From assembly GCA_029204225.1 (NCBI GenBank), contig CM055113.1, positions 26,773,462-26,837,461 on the forward strand: a stretch of 64,000 nt of DNA, written 5' to 3'. This stretch comes from Diphasiastrum complanatum. Lineage: Eukaryota; Streptophyta; Lycopodiopsida; Lycopodiales; Lycopodiaceae. A program made the translations under genes and the position numbers. Below are positions 1 through 11,455 of the stretch, one piece after another. How positions within the stretch are numbered: the stretch's first letter is position 1; every line of letters begins with the position of its first letter. A model generated the notes under the pieces. It was not told the origin of the DNA and ran no database searches. It worked only from the letters and a program-made list of their open reading frames with translations.

Positions 1-627
1 CTTAGCTTTAGTGTATGTAGGTTGAGCCAATCCATGCAAAAGCCATTGAATATCCATTGGAAAAAGGCTAAGAGGATTCTAAGATACATCTCGGGTACAT
101 TGGATTTTGGGATTCTATATAGAGGAGATGTGATTAACCTTCATGCATTTAGTGATTCAGATTTTGCAGGGGACAAGAGGGATAGGAAATCAACAAGTGC
201 CTATTCAACTTTCATAGGAGAAGGTGTGGTTTCATGGCTTTCAAAAAAGCAAGAAACTATATCTCTATCTTCAACCGAGGCCGAGTACAAAGCTTTGACA
301 ACCACTACAAAGGAGGTACTTTGGATCAAGAGATTATTGGTGGAACTAAAGATCATGGATTCAGAGGAGGCACCAATCATCTACAATGACAATATATCAG
401 CCCAACACCTTGCATCTAACCCAATCTTCCATGCAAGATCTAAGCACATTGAGATATGCCATCACTTTGTGAGAGAAATGGTGCAAGCCAAGGAGATTGC
501 TTTGGAGCATGTTCCAAGCAATGAATGTGTAGCTGATCTACTTACTAAACCACTTCAAAGGACACCTTTTATAAAGTTCAGATCATCACTTGGAGTAATT
601 AGTAAAGCAATGATTGAACCAAGCTAG
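1..627 (+). CDS. Ty1-copia pol, RNase H end (partial)
   Basis: The reading frame is open from the first base of the window and ends at a TAG. It encodes the C-terminal part of a copia polyprotein: the end of the RT connection region, then RNase H with the copia hallmarks SDSDFAGD, RKSTSA, SSTEAEYKAL, and the tail motifs ARSKHIEI, HHFVRE and DLLTKPL. RNase H removes the RNA template during reverse transcription in the cytoplasmic particle. No stop or frameshift is visible in this part. It is about 65-70 percent identical by eye to the corresponding part of copia B, so it belongs to the same clade but a different family. The true start is upstream of the window. Confidence 0.92.
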   Translation, partial: LSFSVCRLSQSMQKPLNIHWKKAKRILRYISGTLDFGILYRGDVINLHAFSDSDFAGDKRDRKSTSAYSTFIGEGVVSWLSKKQETISLSSTEAEYKALTTTTKEVLWIKRLLVELKIMDSEEAPIIYNDNISAQHLASNPIFHARSKHIEICHHFVREMVQAKEIALEHVPSNECVADLLTKPLQRTPFIKFRSSLGVISKAMIEPS

Positions 628-641
628 ATAGTGAGGAGGAG

Positions 642-1323
642 TGTTAAAAATTCACAATTCTAGCTTGACTAGTTTTGGTCATATGACTTGTAAATAGTTA
701 AATGGTCATGATGTGGCTTGTCACACCTGCCAAATAGCATAGGATTCCATTCATAAGGATGTTCTCAAGTAGACCTAAGTGTTAGAACCTTTGGAATGAG
801 TCCAAATTATGCTTAGATACAAGGGAGAAAAAATAGGATCTATTTTTGGTAATTTTTGCATTGTTGAGGGATCTCCAAGATTCCAACCCTAACTTGGTAG
901 GGATGAAAGATCCACCAAAATTAGCATTAGGGATAGGTTTAGGGCTACTCATACCTGCCCAAAACCGTGATGGATCTTGTATATATAGGTGATGATATCT
1001 CACCAAAATCAATCAAGCAATTTCATGATTTTTCTCTCATAATGGTGCAATTGCTCTCTATGTTCATAATTGTTTGAGTACTTGTGATTACTAATGATTA
1101 TAGGATTGAATGTAGGTCTGGTCTACAGTACTCAGACTGTGGGAGGCCGTACTTTCACACGTGTGAAGCCTTCTTCAAGGATTTGGGCCATTTAGTGAGG
1201 TTCAAGCATAGATTTTTGATGGATTTTGATGGTTCAACTTGTGCTAATCTTATGAAATCATAATCTATTGTTTCCCTCATCATTTCAAGTGTTTTAGGAT
1301 CCTTATTTGCTGTAATTTTTACA
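642..1323 (+). repeat. 3' LTR of copia A
   Basis: About 682 bp from TGTTAAAAATTC to TAATTTTTACA, directly after the polypurine tract. It contains a CACACGTGTGA palindrome at about 1156-1166, which is also present in the LTR of copia B. The 5' LTR partner is outside the window, so the left edge rests on the polypurine tract and the right edge on the return of gypsy-1 sequence. Confidence 0.75.
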
Positions 1324-2902
1324 GAAGTGCGGCTGGACTATCTTCCGTATGAGGTTGTTGGCTGACATCTTCAACACCAACAATAGATTCATGGATATGT
1401 CTGAATCCTCTTCCAGGGGGCGCAGGGCAACCGACTCAAAGCATCCGCTAGAGTACTTGATTTCCTTTACAATAACGTATAGAAAAGTCAAAGATTTGCA
1501 TCAGCTCATCCCATCTAGCTTGCCTTCCCTTTAAATCTGTAGCATCACAGAAATATCGAAGAGTCTGATGATCCATCAAAACTTCAAATCTAGCTCCATA
1601 CAAATAATGTCGTCAAATTTTCAAGGAATGAACAATTGCAAACAGTTCCTTCTCATAAGTACAATGCCTAGACTGAGCAGGATTGAGTTTCTTGCTTTCA
1701 TAAGCCACAAGATGTCCATTTTCCATCAAAACAACTCCAATAGCATAATCACTGGCATCGGTCCTAACCACAAAAGCCTTATATTATTAGTATTGGTGCC
1801 GAAGTGACACTTTTCTTAAGTAACTCAAAACAATTATTCATATCTTTCGTCCACACTACTAGTGGACTCTTAGCCCTCCGGCTTAGCTTCTTATAGCCTT
1901 TCAAGGCCTAGGTAAGGGGAAATGCCAATCGAGCAAATTGGGAAATATGCCGACGGAAAAATCCTACAAACCTCAAGAAAGACTTTTTTCCCGAACTGTG
2001 GTGAGAATAGGCCAATCAATAACCCTCTGGATATAATCAACCTCAATCTCCACTCCCCGTTCGAAAATCTTATATCCCAAGTAGGACAATTCTTTAGCAA
2101 AAAAGTCACACATAGACTCCTTGGAGCTTTTCCGTTCTTAGGATGTCCAAGACAATCCTAAGATGCTCTTATGTTCCGCCAAAGTCTTACTGAACACTAG
2201 GATATCATCTAAGAATACAACTACGAATCCTCCCAAATATGGCCTAAACAAATCGTTCATCATTTGTTGGAAAGTTGTCGGTGCATTGGTCAAACCAAAA
2301 TGCAACACGAAAAATTTGTAGTGGCCAAAGCAAGTTCGAAATCCGATTTTTGGTATATCTTCTGCCTTAATGTGTATCTAATGATAGCCCGATCTTAGAT
2401 CTATCTTGGTAAAGTACCTAGCACCACCAAGATAGTCTATTAGATTCTCCATCCGCGGCAGTGGATATCTATTCTTAACGGTTACTTTGTTCAATTTCTT
2501 ATAGTTGACGCAAAACCTTATAGTCCCATCATTCTTGGCAACCAAAACCACTGGTGATGCCCAAGGAGACTTACTAGGTTGTACCCACTCCTTTTTCAGG
2601 TAATCACGTAAATGCCTACTTACCTCAACCTCTTCCGATGCACTCGTCCTATAAGGATCTTGTGCGATTGGAGTTGCTCCAGGTATTAGGTCAATTTTAT
2701 GATCAACTGTCCTTTCTGGTGGTAAACCTACAGGAAGGTCTAAAAAAACATCATCAAATTCCTGCCTAAGTTCATAATAGACTTCAAATTCTGTAGTGTT
2801 CTCACTGGGTATATTCATGGCATTTATGTTAAGTTCTTCATCATTGCAGCAAATGATATCGTTATGAAAACATAAATAAACTTTAAAATCAAAATTCTTC
2901 AT
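1324..2902 (-). pseudogene. gypsy-1 pol: reverse transcriptase and RNase H (decayed)
   Basis: Minus-strand Ty3-gypsy pol. Going downstream from 2902 it shows the pre-RT segment, RT motifs ([25 protein letters not shown]), then a TAG stop near 2376 directly after LRSGYH. The frame continues with FGLTNAPTTFQ and the catalytic FLDDIL near 2200-2180. The RT-RNase H connection (SYLGYK-like) follows at about 2120-1900, and RNase H (motifs TDASDYAIG, YEKELFAI) at about 1800-1330 is spread over several frames. Several frameshifts and stops make it a dead copy. Integrase does not follow in this window because copia A interrupts the element at 1323. Confidence 0.88.
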
Positions 2903-3188
2903 TATAAAATTAAGTTCCTGTTTAGAATAAGGGTTAACATTTTTAGTGTCAACACTTAAACTAGCCTTGATCTTAATTTAAGAATTCTCATAAAAGATAA
3001 AGATTTCTCAACAAAATCAATTTTCAATGACTTGTTCTTATCAAAATGCCATTGTTGCCCAAGAACAATATCTACATTAGCTTATGCAACAACATGGAAT
3101 TCTAGTTTTTTAGAATAATCCTGAATGTGCAATTCTACATCAGGAACAATAAAATCCATCAAATCGGAATTACTTCCCGATGCCATTG

Positions 3189-3623
3189 TCACACAGTATT
3201 TTTCTCACTTTTTCTGGTAGGGAGGTTTAACATCTGCACCAAATTTACATTAATAAAGTTATGAGTGGATCCCGTGTCAAAAAAAACATTAACAACTTGA
3301 TCATTAACTTTACCTTTAATGCAAATAAGATCATTAGGTCCAAAAACAAAAGAACTAAGAAAACAAACATCCATTTCATTACTTCGAGATAGATTACCTG
3401 AGATTGAAGCTTGTTTTTTGACGCAATCATGTGCAAGGTGACCCTCGCCATTGCACTTGAAGCACAGATTCTTCTTACGAGCTTCAGCTTTATCATTGCC
3501 ACCTTGATGGTTTTTAAAGTTTTTCTTGGTTTTCTTAGGATTGCTGGAATTGGGATGTGTTTCACTAACATCTTTCATATCCTTCCTCTTAAATTGCAAA
3601 CCTTTTTTCTGCTCATTAGGTTG
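3189..3623 (-). pseudogene. gypsy-1 gag C-terminus and protease
   Basis: Minus-strand continuation of the gypsy-1 gag begun at 10706. It has a basic lysine-rich stretch, then a CCHC zinc knuckle (CFKCNGEGHLAHDC, forward 3425-3465), and then a retropepsin with the active-site motif FDTGSTHNFI (forward about 3250-3285). The knuckle packages element RNA and the protease matures the polyprotein. The frame at 3623 joins in phase with the frame that ends at 10021, across copia B. Between 3188 and 2903 the coding frame is shifted, so gag-PR and RT are no longer in one frame. Confidence 0.88.
3619..3623. repeat. Target-site duplication of copia B (left copy, GGTTG)
   Basis: GGTTG directly left of the 5' LTR is repeated exactly at 10021-10025 directly right of the 3' LTR. 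A five-base duplication is usual for copia integrase. Confidence 0.93.
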
Positions 3624-4278
3624 TGTGAAAATTGTCAACATTTCCTAGCTAGTTTGAGGCCTAAATTGGCTAAAATTGTAAATAGTTTTGGTTCTGGAGT
3701 TTTGCACGTGTGAACCAGGCCACAATGTTTTTATTTACTGTATTTTTTCAGTATGATGAAGTGTCAAACTTCATACCCTTCAAAATGAGACCATTTTGAT
3801 GTATTTTGGTCATATAAGCCATTTTTAGCTATTTTTCCTATATAGGGAATATCTAGGGTCAAGTACCTTCTAGAGAGAGGAGAGAGAGTCATCTTCCTCA
3901 TCCATAAATAGTAGGGAAGTCGTGGAGAACAGGTTGGAGAAACCTTTTGTATGCTTCATTGAGATCAATAGATCATTGTCATTGTTTCTTCCTCCATTGA
4001 GAGCATTGTTGTGTGTATTGTCTTCAAGCTATTGTGTATGATCTTAGGTGCTTTCCAAAAGTGGTAGGCTGATGTATTATGGACTGTATAATGCTATTTT
4101 GGGCCGCACTTGATGTTTATGGAAGTTTCCATTTGTGATAAATGCTTTTTGATCAAGTTCTTTGCATTCTAGGTAGCATAGAATGTGTTGCCAATTCCTA
4201 GCTTATGTAGTTTGGAGTGCAAGCATTCAAGCCAATGATCTTGGAGTTTAGATCCACTTAGGATCTGTATTTTTCACA
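3624..4278 (+). repeat. 5' LTR of copia B
   Basis: 655 bp, TGTGAAAATTG to TTTTTCACA. It is almost identical to 9366-10020; the differences I saw are at the CACGTG region (TTGCACGTG here, TTCACACGTG there), one G/A and one C/T. As the 5' copy it carries the element promoter. The GCACGTGTGAA motif at about 3708 contains a CACGTG core. Confidence 0.95.
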
Positions 4279-4290
4279 TGGTATCAGAGC
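4279..4290 (+). other. Primer-binding site of copia B
   Basis: TGGTATCAGAGC abuts the 5' LTR. It is complementary to the 3' end of initiator tRNA-Met, the usual primer for plant copia minus-strand DNA synthesis. Confidence 0.95.
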
Positions 4291-5450
4291 TGGTTGGCTT
4301 CTATTTACAGTAAGTATTCCATTTTTGGTGATATTTGGATGTTTGATCAAGTTCTAGCATGATTTTGCATTGCTTTGTTGATCAAATCTTACTAACCTTT
4401 GTTTTGTGAGTTGAACTTGTGAATCAAAAGCATATTTCAGGTCTATTGAAGATCAGAGGCTGAAAAGAAACTATTTTGGATCAGATCATAACACCTAATC
4501 ATTTGTGATTGTGAGGCTTGTGCATATTCAATACTAACAATGTTCTTTTCAATCCTATTGTTGACAATCTCCATTCTTGGATGAACACTCTCCTTAAGTG
4601 GATGAAACTTCTCCTTAAGTGGATGACAAATGCTCTTTTGAGTGAGTTGTAATTCTCCTAAAGGCTGAGCAAAGCTCCCATTTGGATGAAAGATCCCCTT
4701 TTTTGGGTGAACATATTGTAAGCTCCATTGTGAAGAGCATATTGTAAAGATTGTCATCAATTTTGGCATAAATTTTGGTGTACTTTGTTAAGCATGTAAG
4801 TAACTCTCCTTATGTAATTTGATTGGAGCATTTGCTGGAAGGTGTTAACCATTATGCAAGTGTGTTTTCAGGTTCTTAACAGGTTGAGGAACATTCTCAT
4901 GTGAAGTGATCTTAGATCTACATCTAAACACCAAGATTTGACAGGATAGTGAAGCTAGTCTTGTGATTCACTAAGTGTGCTCATTCATTCACCTCTAAAT
5001 CTTGTATTTATCACTTGCTGGAGTTTATAAACTTTTAGAAGTGTGGTTTACATGTGGTTTTACAGGTTGAATCAATATCTTAGTGTGTTGATCATATGTT
5101 GATCAAGTTTGTTCATTACTAGGTAATCTTGGCATCCTAGTTTTGGGTATTTTCTAAGAATGCAAGTAACTCTTCACACCATAACTTGATTTGGTCACTT
5201 GCTGGAAAGTTTGAGAGCTTAAGCAAGAGTGTGTTCAGGTTGGTTTGATTTTGTAATCCATTCTTAGTGTGTGCAAAGTGTTGCATGTGTTTCAATCTTC
5301 CTTTCTATGCTTGGAAACCATCTAGGTTCAAGATAGAAGTGTTTTAGGGTCCTAAATCTTCATAGATCTCTTTATCTATCATTTGTTGAGAGAAAAGTGA
5401 GTGCTAAGTGCTTTAGGACAGAACCTAAAAGTTGAAGAAACATTAGAATC
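4291..5450 (+). other. Untranslated leader of copia B, with internal repeats
   Basis: About 1.16 kb between primer site and gag start with no convincing coding frame on either strand. It holds two adjacent copies of TCTCCTTAAGTGGATGA (about 4590-4626). It also has three degenerate blocks of the form AAGTAACTC...TTTGCTGGAA...TTTTCAGGTT near 4796-4880, 5005-5070 and 5163-5245. Leaders of such elements carry packaging and dimerisation signals; that role here is inferred. Confidence 0.7.
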
Positions 5451-8400
5451 ATGGCTTCCAATGGTGGGATCATGCTAGAGTCTAGTGAAAGGTTGAGTTC
5501 ATCAAACTACTCTACTTGGAAAGTGAGGATGGAGTCCTTACTTGAGTTGAATGAACTCATGGACATAGTTGCAGAAATTGAAGAGAGACCTCTCACACTT
5601 CAAGAGCAACAAAGGTTTGATAAGAAGGCCAAAAGGGCTCTTCATATCATTAAAATGAATGTTACAAATGAACTTCTCAAGGAAGTTGGAAAGTGTCAAA
5701 GTGCAAGTGAGGCATGGAATGCCTTAAAGAAGCTCTTTGAATCAAAGTCCACATCTAGGGTATTGACCCTAAGGAGACAAATATTTTCTAGTAGGCAAAG
5801 AGAGGGTGAAAGTGCTCATGCATTTATCTTGAGAGTTAAGTCCCTAAGTGATGATTTAGCATGCATTGATGAGAACATAAAAGATGGTGAAATAGTCCAA
5901 GTTATGTTGAATGGTTTGCTAAATGAACATGCTAACCTTGTGCAAAGTTTTGCCATTCAAAGAGTCTTGCCAAGTGTGGTTGACTTGCAAGAAATCTTAT
6001 TGGCTGAAGAACATAGGTTGCAATCAAAGCTTGATGGTGCATCCTTGCAAGGTGGAGGTGAAGAGGCTTTCTTCACAAAAGGCAAATTCAAGGGCAAAGG
6101 TAAAGGCAAAGGGAAATGGTCCAAAGGTGGTAACTTTGATCATGATGATCACTCTTCCTCTTCCTCTTCTACTAAGAACAATAAGTCAAAGTTCAAGTGC
6201 TTTTATTGTGGGATAAAAGGTCATTTTGCAAATGAATGTTATAAGAAGAAAAGAGAGCAAGGAGAGAGGCAAGGAAATCTTACAATAGATGAGGAAGAAC
6301 ATAACACATGTGAATCACTTGTTATGACTTCAAGTTTGTTAGCCAACATAGATGATAATGATCCTTGGTGGATTGATAGTGGAGCCTCATCTCACATGAC
6401 AAGACATAAGGAATACTTTACATCCTTATTGTCTTATGAGGGAGAAGGTAACATCATCTACACTGCAAATGATGGTCAATGTGACATCAAACGCATAGGC
6501 ACTATTCCTATTTCCCTTTCAACAAATAGGAAAGCAAATCTTGAAAATGTTTTGTACATTCCTTCAATCACTAAGAATTTGCTTAGTGTAAGTCAAATGA
6601 TTGACAAAGGACTTGATGTGGAGTTCATTGGAGATGCATGTTTGATAAGTAAATGTGGATCCTTGATTGCTCAAGGTAGGAGGCATGGTAAACTTTTCAA
6701 GCTTGATGCATGTGTGATCTCTAATCATGAAGGATGTATGGCTAGGGAGCAATTGACAAACCAAGAAGTTTGGCACAAGAGGTTGGGCCATCCCAACTTC
6801 AAATCTTTGGAGGTAATGGCAAAGAAAGAGCTTGTTCTTGGTCTCCCTAAAAGTCTTGTTGCAAACAATAGTGTTTGTGAACATTGTGCCTTGTCCAAAT
6901 CTCATAGACTTGCTTATTCTAGATCTACTTCTAGATCTAAAGAAGCTTTTCAACTTGTGCATTCTGATATTCATTCTTCTAGTACAACTAGCAATGGTGG
7001 GGCAAAGATGTATGCAACTTTCATTGATGACTTTAGTAGGTATACTTGGATCTATCTTCTTAAAAGTAAGGATGAAGTGTTTGCTGCATTTGTCAAGTTC
7101 AAGAATGAAATGGAAAACCAATTCAATACAAAGATCAAATGCTTAAGATCTGATAATGGAGGGGAATACACCTCAAATAGGTTCAAAGACTTTTGTATAG
7201 CACATGGGATTAAGAGAGAGATGTCTAGTCCTAGGACTCCACAACAGAATGGAGTGGCCGAGAGGAAGAATAGAACCCTTTGTGAATGTGCCAAGGCAAT
7301 GAGACTACATGCTAATCTTGCTAAGTCTTTTTGGGGGGAAGCTTTAGCATGTGCTAACTATCTATGTAATAGATGGACAAGTGCTTCCTTGGATGGTAAA
7401 ACTCCTCATGAGGTTCTTTATGGTAGAAGGCCAAGTGTCAAGCATTGTAGGATCTTTGGATGTACATGTTTTGTCAATATCACACTTGATGATAGAACTA
7501 AAGAAGATCCTTCATCAAAGAAGGGTGTGTTTGTTGGCTATAGTGAAGTAAGCAAGGCTTACAAAGTGTACATTCCTTCTACAAAGAAAGTTGTCATAAG
7601 TAGGGATGTCATCTTTCATGAAGAGAATGTTTCCAATGTTGTTGATGTTGATGTTGATGTGCCTACTAATCATCATGATGTGCAAGATGTCTTGGATGAA
7701 GATGGAGATGCCACTCCAAAGCAAACTTCAAGGAAGACTCAAAGGCAAAGGGCTAAGCCATCAAGGCTAACCTATGATGAAAAAGGAAAGCAAGTGGTGG
7801 ACAACTCTAACTTTGCTTTTCTTACCTCTTTTGATGAACCAACTTGTGTAGGTGAAGCAATTCAAAAGAAGGAATGGATCCAAGCCATGGATCATGAGCA
7901 TCAAGCACTCATCAAAAGCAACACATGGAGGTTGGTAAAGCTTCCAAAGGACAAGAAGGCAATTGGTTGTAAGTGGATCTTCAAGATCAAGACAAATCAA
8001 GATGGATCAATCAACAAGTACAAGGCAAGGTTGGTGGCAAAGGGGTATGCTCACCCGTGGCAAAGATGGTAACTATTCGAATCCTAATCTCTCTTGCAAC
8101 TCTTTATGATTGGGATATGTGGCAAATGGATGTTACTAATGCCTTCTTGAATGGTGATCTTGAAGAAGATATTTACATGGAGCAACCCGAGGGCTATGTT
8201 TCACATGATGAGCCTAATCATGTGTGCTATCTCCAAAAGAGTTTGTATGGGCTAAAGCAAGCACCAAGGAGTTGGTATGCTAAGCTCAATTCCTTCTTAC
8301 TTTCTCAAAACTTTGTTATGAGTGAGTATGATCATTCTCTCTACTTTAGATTGAATGAAAATGATATCACTTTACTTTTGATCTATGTTGATGACATTAT

Positions 8401-9370
8401 CTTAAGTGGTGGTAACAATCTAGATATAGATGAAATCAAGATGGCACTCAAAAGAGAGTTTGAAATTCAAGATCTTGGTAAACTTCATTATATCTTAGGA
8501 ATAGAGATTATTAGAACTTCTAAATCTACATTCATATGTCAAGAAAAGTATGTTAACTCTATTCTAAAAAGGTTTCATATGGAAGATTGTAAAGTTGTTT
8601 CTACTCCTATGGAATCAAATGTAAAGCTAACTACAAGAAGTAATGAAAGATCCTTCAAGGACATTACTCTCTATAGAAAGCTAATAGGATCTCTTATATG
8701 GTTAACCATCACAAGACCTGATCTAAGCTTTGTGGTTGGTAAACTAAGTCAATTTATGCAAGATCCTAGTGAGGCTCATTGGAAGCTAGGAAAGAGAGTA
8801 CTTAGATACATCTCGGGATCTAGAGATTTTGGCATCTTGTATGGAGGTACTACACCTAACCTTTGTGGATTTTCAGATTCAGATTTTGCAGGTGATCAAA
8901 TGGATAGGAAGTCAACAAGTGCCTTTGCAATCTATCTTGGAGATGGAGTGGTCTCATGGCTATCAAAGAAGCAACCAACTATCTCTCTATCTTCCACCGA
9001 AGCCGAGTACAAGGCATTAACAACATGCACCAAGGAGATTCTTTGGATCAAGAGGATGTTATTGGATCTTCACTTGCTGGAACCAGAGAAGACTCCAATC
9101 ATACTTTGTGATAACCTTTCAGCCCAAAGCTTGGCAAGCAATCCTGTTTTTCATGCAAGGAGCAAGCACATTGAGATTGCTCACCATTTTGTGAGAGATC
9201 AAGTCATTGCCAAAGAGGTGGAGCTTCAACATGTCTCTTCAAAGGAGTGTGTGGCTGATATCTTCACCAAACCATTGGGAAAGGACCTATATTTAATGCA
9301 TAGATCTAATCTTGGAATGTGCTCAAAGACTATGTTGAAACTAGCATCCAATGTTGAAGAGGGAGTGTGA
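5451..9370 (+). pseudogene. Copia B gag-pol polyprotein (one deletion/frameshift)
   Basis: The start ATG at 5451 is the first after the leader and opens a copia gag (SNYSTWKVRMESLL). Domains in order: gag about residues 1-240; CCHC knuckle CFYCGIKGHFANEC; protease WIDSGASSHMT; GAG-pre-integrase WHKRLGHPN...CEHC; integrase with FIDDFSRYTW, RSDNGGEY and ERKNRT; then the RT start (CKWIFKIKTN, KYKARLVAKGYA). Near 8045 about 40 bp are missing relative to the copia consensus and the frame shifts by one, so the first frame stops at 8072. The next frame continues at once with PVAKM, QMDVTNAFLNG, LYGLKQAPRSWY, the catalytic LIYVDDIIL, and RNase H ending in DIFTKPLG. The stop TGA at 9368 uses the first bases of the 3' LTR. 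The damage may be reversible by recombination with sister copies but inactivates this RT. Confidence 0.95.
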
Positions 9371-10020
9371 AAATTGTCAACATTTCCTAGCTAGTTTGAG
9401 GCCTAAATTGGCTAAAATTGTAAATAGTTTTGGTTCTGGAGTTTCACACGTGTGAACCAGGCCACAATGTTTTTATTTACTGTATTTTTTCAGTATGATG
9501 AAGTGTCAAACTTCATACCCTTCAAAATGAGACCATTTTGATGTATTTTGATCATATAAGCCATTTTTAGCTATTTTTCCTATATAGGGAATATCTAGGG
9601 TCAAGTACCTTCTAGAGAGAGGAGAGAGAGTCATCTTCCTCATCCATAAATAGTAGGGAAGTCGTGGAGAACAGGTTGGAGAAACCTTTTGTATGCTTCA
9701 TTGAGATCAATAGATCATTGTCATTGTTTCTTCCTCCATTGAGAGCATTGTTGTGTGTATTGTCTTCAAGCTATTGTGTATGATCTTAGGTGCTTTCCAA
9801 AAGTGGTAGGCTGATGTATTATGGACTGTATAATGCTATTTTGGGCCGCACTTGATGTTTATGGAAGTTTCCATTTGTGATAAATGCTTTTTGATCAAGT
9901 TCTTTGCATTCTAGGTAGCATAGAATGTGTTGCCAATTCCTAGCTTATGTAGTTTGGAGTGCAAGCATTCAAGCCAATGATCTTGGAGTTTAGATCCATT
10001 TAGGATCTGTATTTTTCACA
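9366..10020 (+). repeat. 3' LTR of copia B
   Basis: 655 bp, near-identical partner of 3624-4278. Its first five bases include the pol stop codon. It contains a perfect CACACGTGTGAA palindrome at about 9447. It ends TTTTTCACA at 10020, followed by GGTTG. Confidence 0.95.
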
Positions 10021-10706
10021 GGTTGTTGACCCCTAGATGGCTTAGGTGTGTCATCAAAGTATTTTACAGCCCTAATAGCATCTTCTAGGATTTTTGGATG
10101 GTTTCTACGAACATCCACTTGATAATATTTTGGTAACCCATCAATGAACATCAACATTTGTACCTTAGGCGGAATGTCACTATAAAGTGGATTCAGGTAC
10201 TCATGAAAATCTTGAATAAATTGTTTCAAACCTTTATTCATGGTTAGATGACTCAAATTTTGGAAGTGTTCATAGTCATCTAAAAGTAGTAGAAAATAAT
10301 CCTTAAAAAGCTTGCAAAAATCATCCCATGTACAAGGTTGATTGCCCTTTGCAACTAAGTCATCCCACCAAACTAAGGCTCTTTCTTCAAGGAACATGGT
10401 GACAATGGATAACTTTTCATATTTAGGGAATTGCTTCATGGCAAAGTATTTGTTCCAAACATTTAGCCAAGAACTTACCACTTGTAAGTTCCTATCTTTC
10501 TTCTCTCCCTTAAACACTTTTACGGGAGGTGGAACTACATGCTTCTTTTGATTGGCTAACCTAGACTCTAAGTCTTGGTTTCTTTGATTAGTTTTAAGAA
10601 GCTGCTTATTAGTGGCTGGAATTTGTTGGCATAAAAGTTCAAGAGCTTGTGTCACATTGGATGGTTTTAATAGATCAAATGTTGGGTTTTCATTGGTTTG
10701 ATCCAT
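10021..10706 (-). pseudogene. gypsy-1 gag, N-terminal part
   Basis: Minus-strand frame starting at an ATG at 10706 and open for about 228 codons until copia B at 10021. It encodes a plant Ty3-gypsy capsid-type gag with the retrotransposon gag signature VTMFLEERALVWWDDL and a downstream IQDFHEYLNPLY region. The PRGQQP-like end at 10021 continues in phase at 3623 with the zinc-knuckle part of the same gag. This is the basis for placing the copia B insertion after gypsy-1 had arrived. This segment itself has no visible stop. Confidence 0.9.
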
Positions 10707-11455
10707 TGGGGTTGCTTGTGTGTTTTCCTATTATGCAAATACAACAACAAGTGGTCAAATTAGATAGAAATGCTTTAATTCTTACATCCAATGCAAATAA
10801 AAAGCATTTACTTCTACTCATTCAATCTTATTGTTTGTAAGCTCAATCCAAGCCTACTATTTGCAAGCTCAATCCAAGCTTAAGAGAAACAACAACAAGC
10901 TACATATGTCTTAATCCAAAGCAAAAATGAAAACCAAATCTTTATGTAAATCTCAATTAACTAATCCAAGCTAATGTTTACATAAAGTTCCCATTCCAAT
11001 TCCATTTCCATTTGTCATTTCAAAAGAAATCAAAATTTTTCGATTTCTCACTATTCTAGATCTCCAAATCCATGAAACTAGTGTCTAGAAATGGAAAACT
11101 AATGAAGCTTTATGAAAACTTCAATTTTCAGATTTTTAGATCTGAAAATCAGAACTTCAAAATGACAAAAAATAGAACTTCAAAACTTGTTTTATGCACA
11201 AAGTTACACTACCATTCTCTTCCTACATTGCCATTTCATATAACTAGGAGATAGAAAGGTGTAACTAATGAAATTTGGATGAAAACTTCACGTTTCAGAT
11301 CTGATTTTCAGATTTACAGTCTGAAAAATAGAATTTCAAAATGAAATCAGAACTTCCTCTACAAAATTATTGAAAATCCTTGGGCATTATGGTTACTTGC
11401 TTGGCATGAATGGCCAACAAAAGAATCCTCAAAAACGAGGCTCTGATAATACTCT
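10707..11455 (-). other. gypsy-1 5' leader with a primer-site-like sequence
   Basis: Upstream (minus strand) of gypsy-1 gag; AT-rich, no coding frame of interest. At about 11438-11450 the minus strand reads TATTATCAGAGCC, similar to a tRNA-Met primer site but with two mismatches to TGGTATCAGAGC. Runs of CAGATTTT/GAAAATC words recur at 11120-11340. I infer it is the untranslated leader. Confidence 0.5.

Larger units (their letters stand above)
1..1323 (+). mobile_element. Copia A: 3' part of a Ty1-copia retrotransposon
   Basis: The right-hand end of a plus-strand Ty1-copia element that begins outside the window. It consists of the RNase H end of pol, a purine-rich tract (GTGAGGAGGAG, 631-641) and a 3' LTR with TG...ACA ends. 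The sequence directly right of the LTR (from 1324) is minus-strand gypsy RNase H, so copia A was inserted into the gypsy-1 element. The five bases after the LTR (GAAGT, 1324-1328) should be its target-site duplication, but the left copy lies outside the window. Confidence 0.85.
3624..10020 (+). mobile_element. Copia B: complete Ty1-copia retrotransposon
   Basis: A complete plus-strand element of 6,397 bp. It has 655-bp LTRs (3624-4278 and 9366-10020), a primer site at 4279, a long leader, a gag-protease-integrase-RT-RNase H reading frame, a polypurine tract (GAAGAGGGAG) and a GGTTG target-site duplication. The LTRs differ at about four positions by eye, so the insertion is recent. The element interrupts minus-strand gypsy-1 gag. 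It is not autonomous as it stands: a short deletion with frameshift near 8045 removes residues just before the RT core. Confidence 0.96.

Noticed and set aside
6564..7294. Minus-strand frames of up to 185 codons opposite copia B integrase
   Set aside because: They lie antisense to a well-supported integrase and have no recognisable motif; shadow frames.
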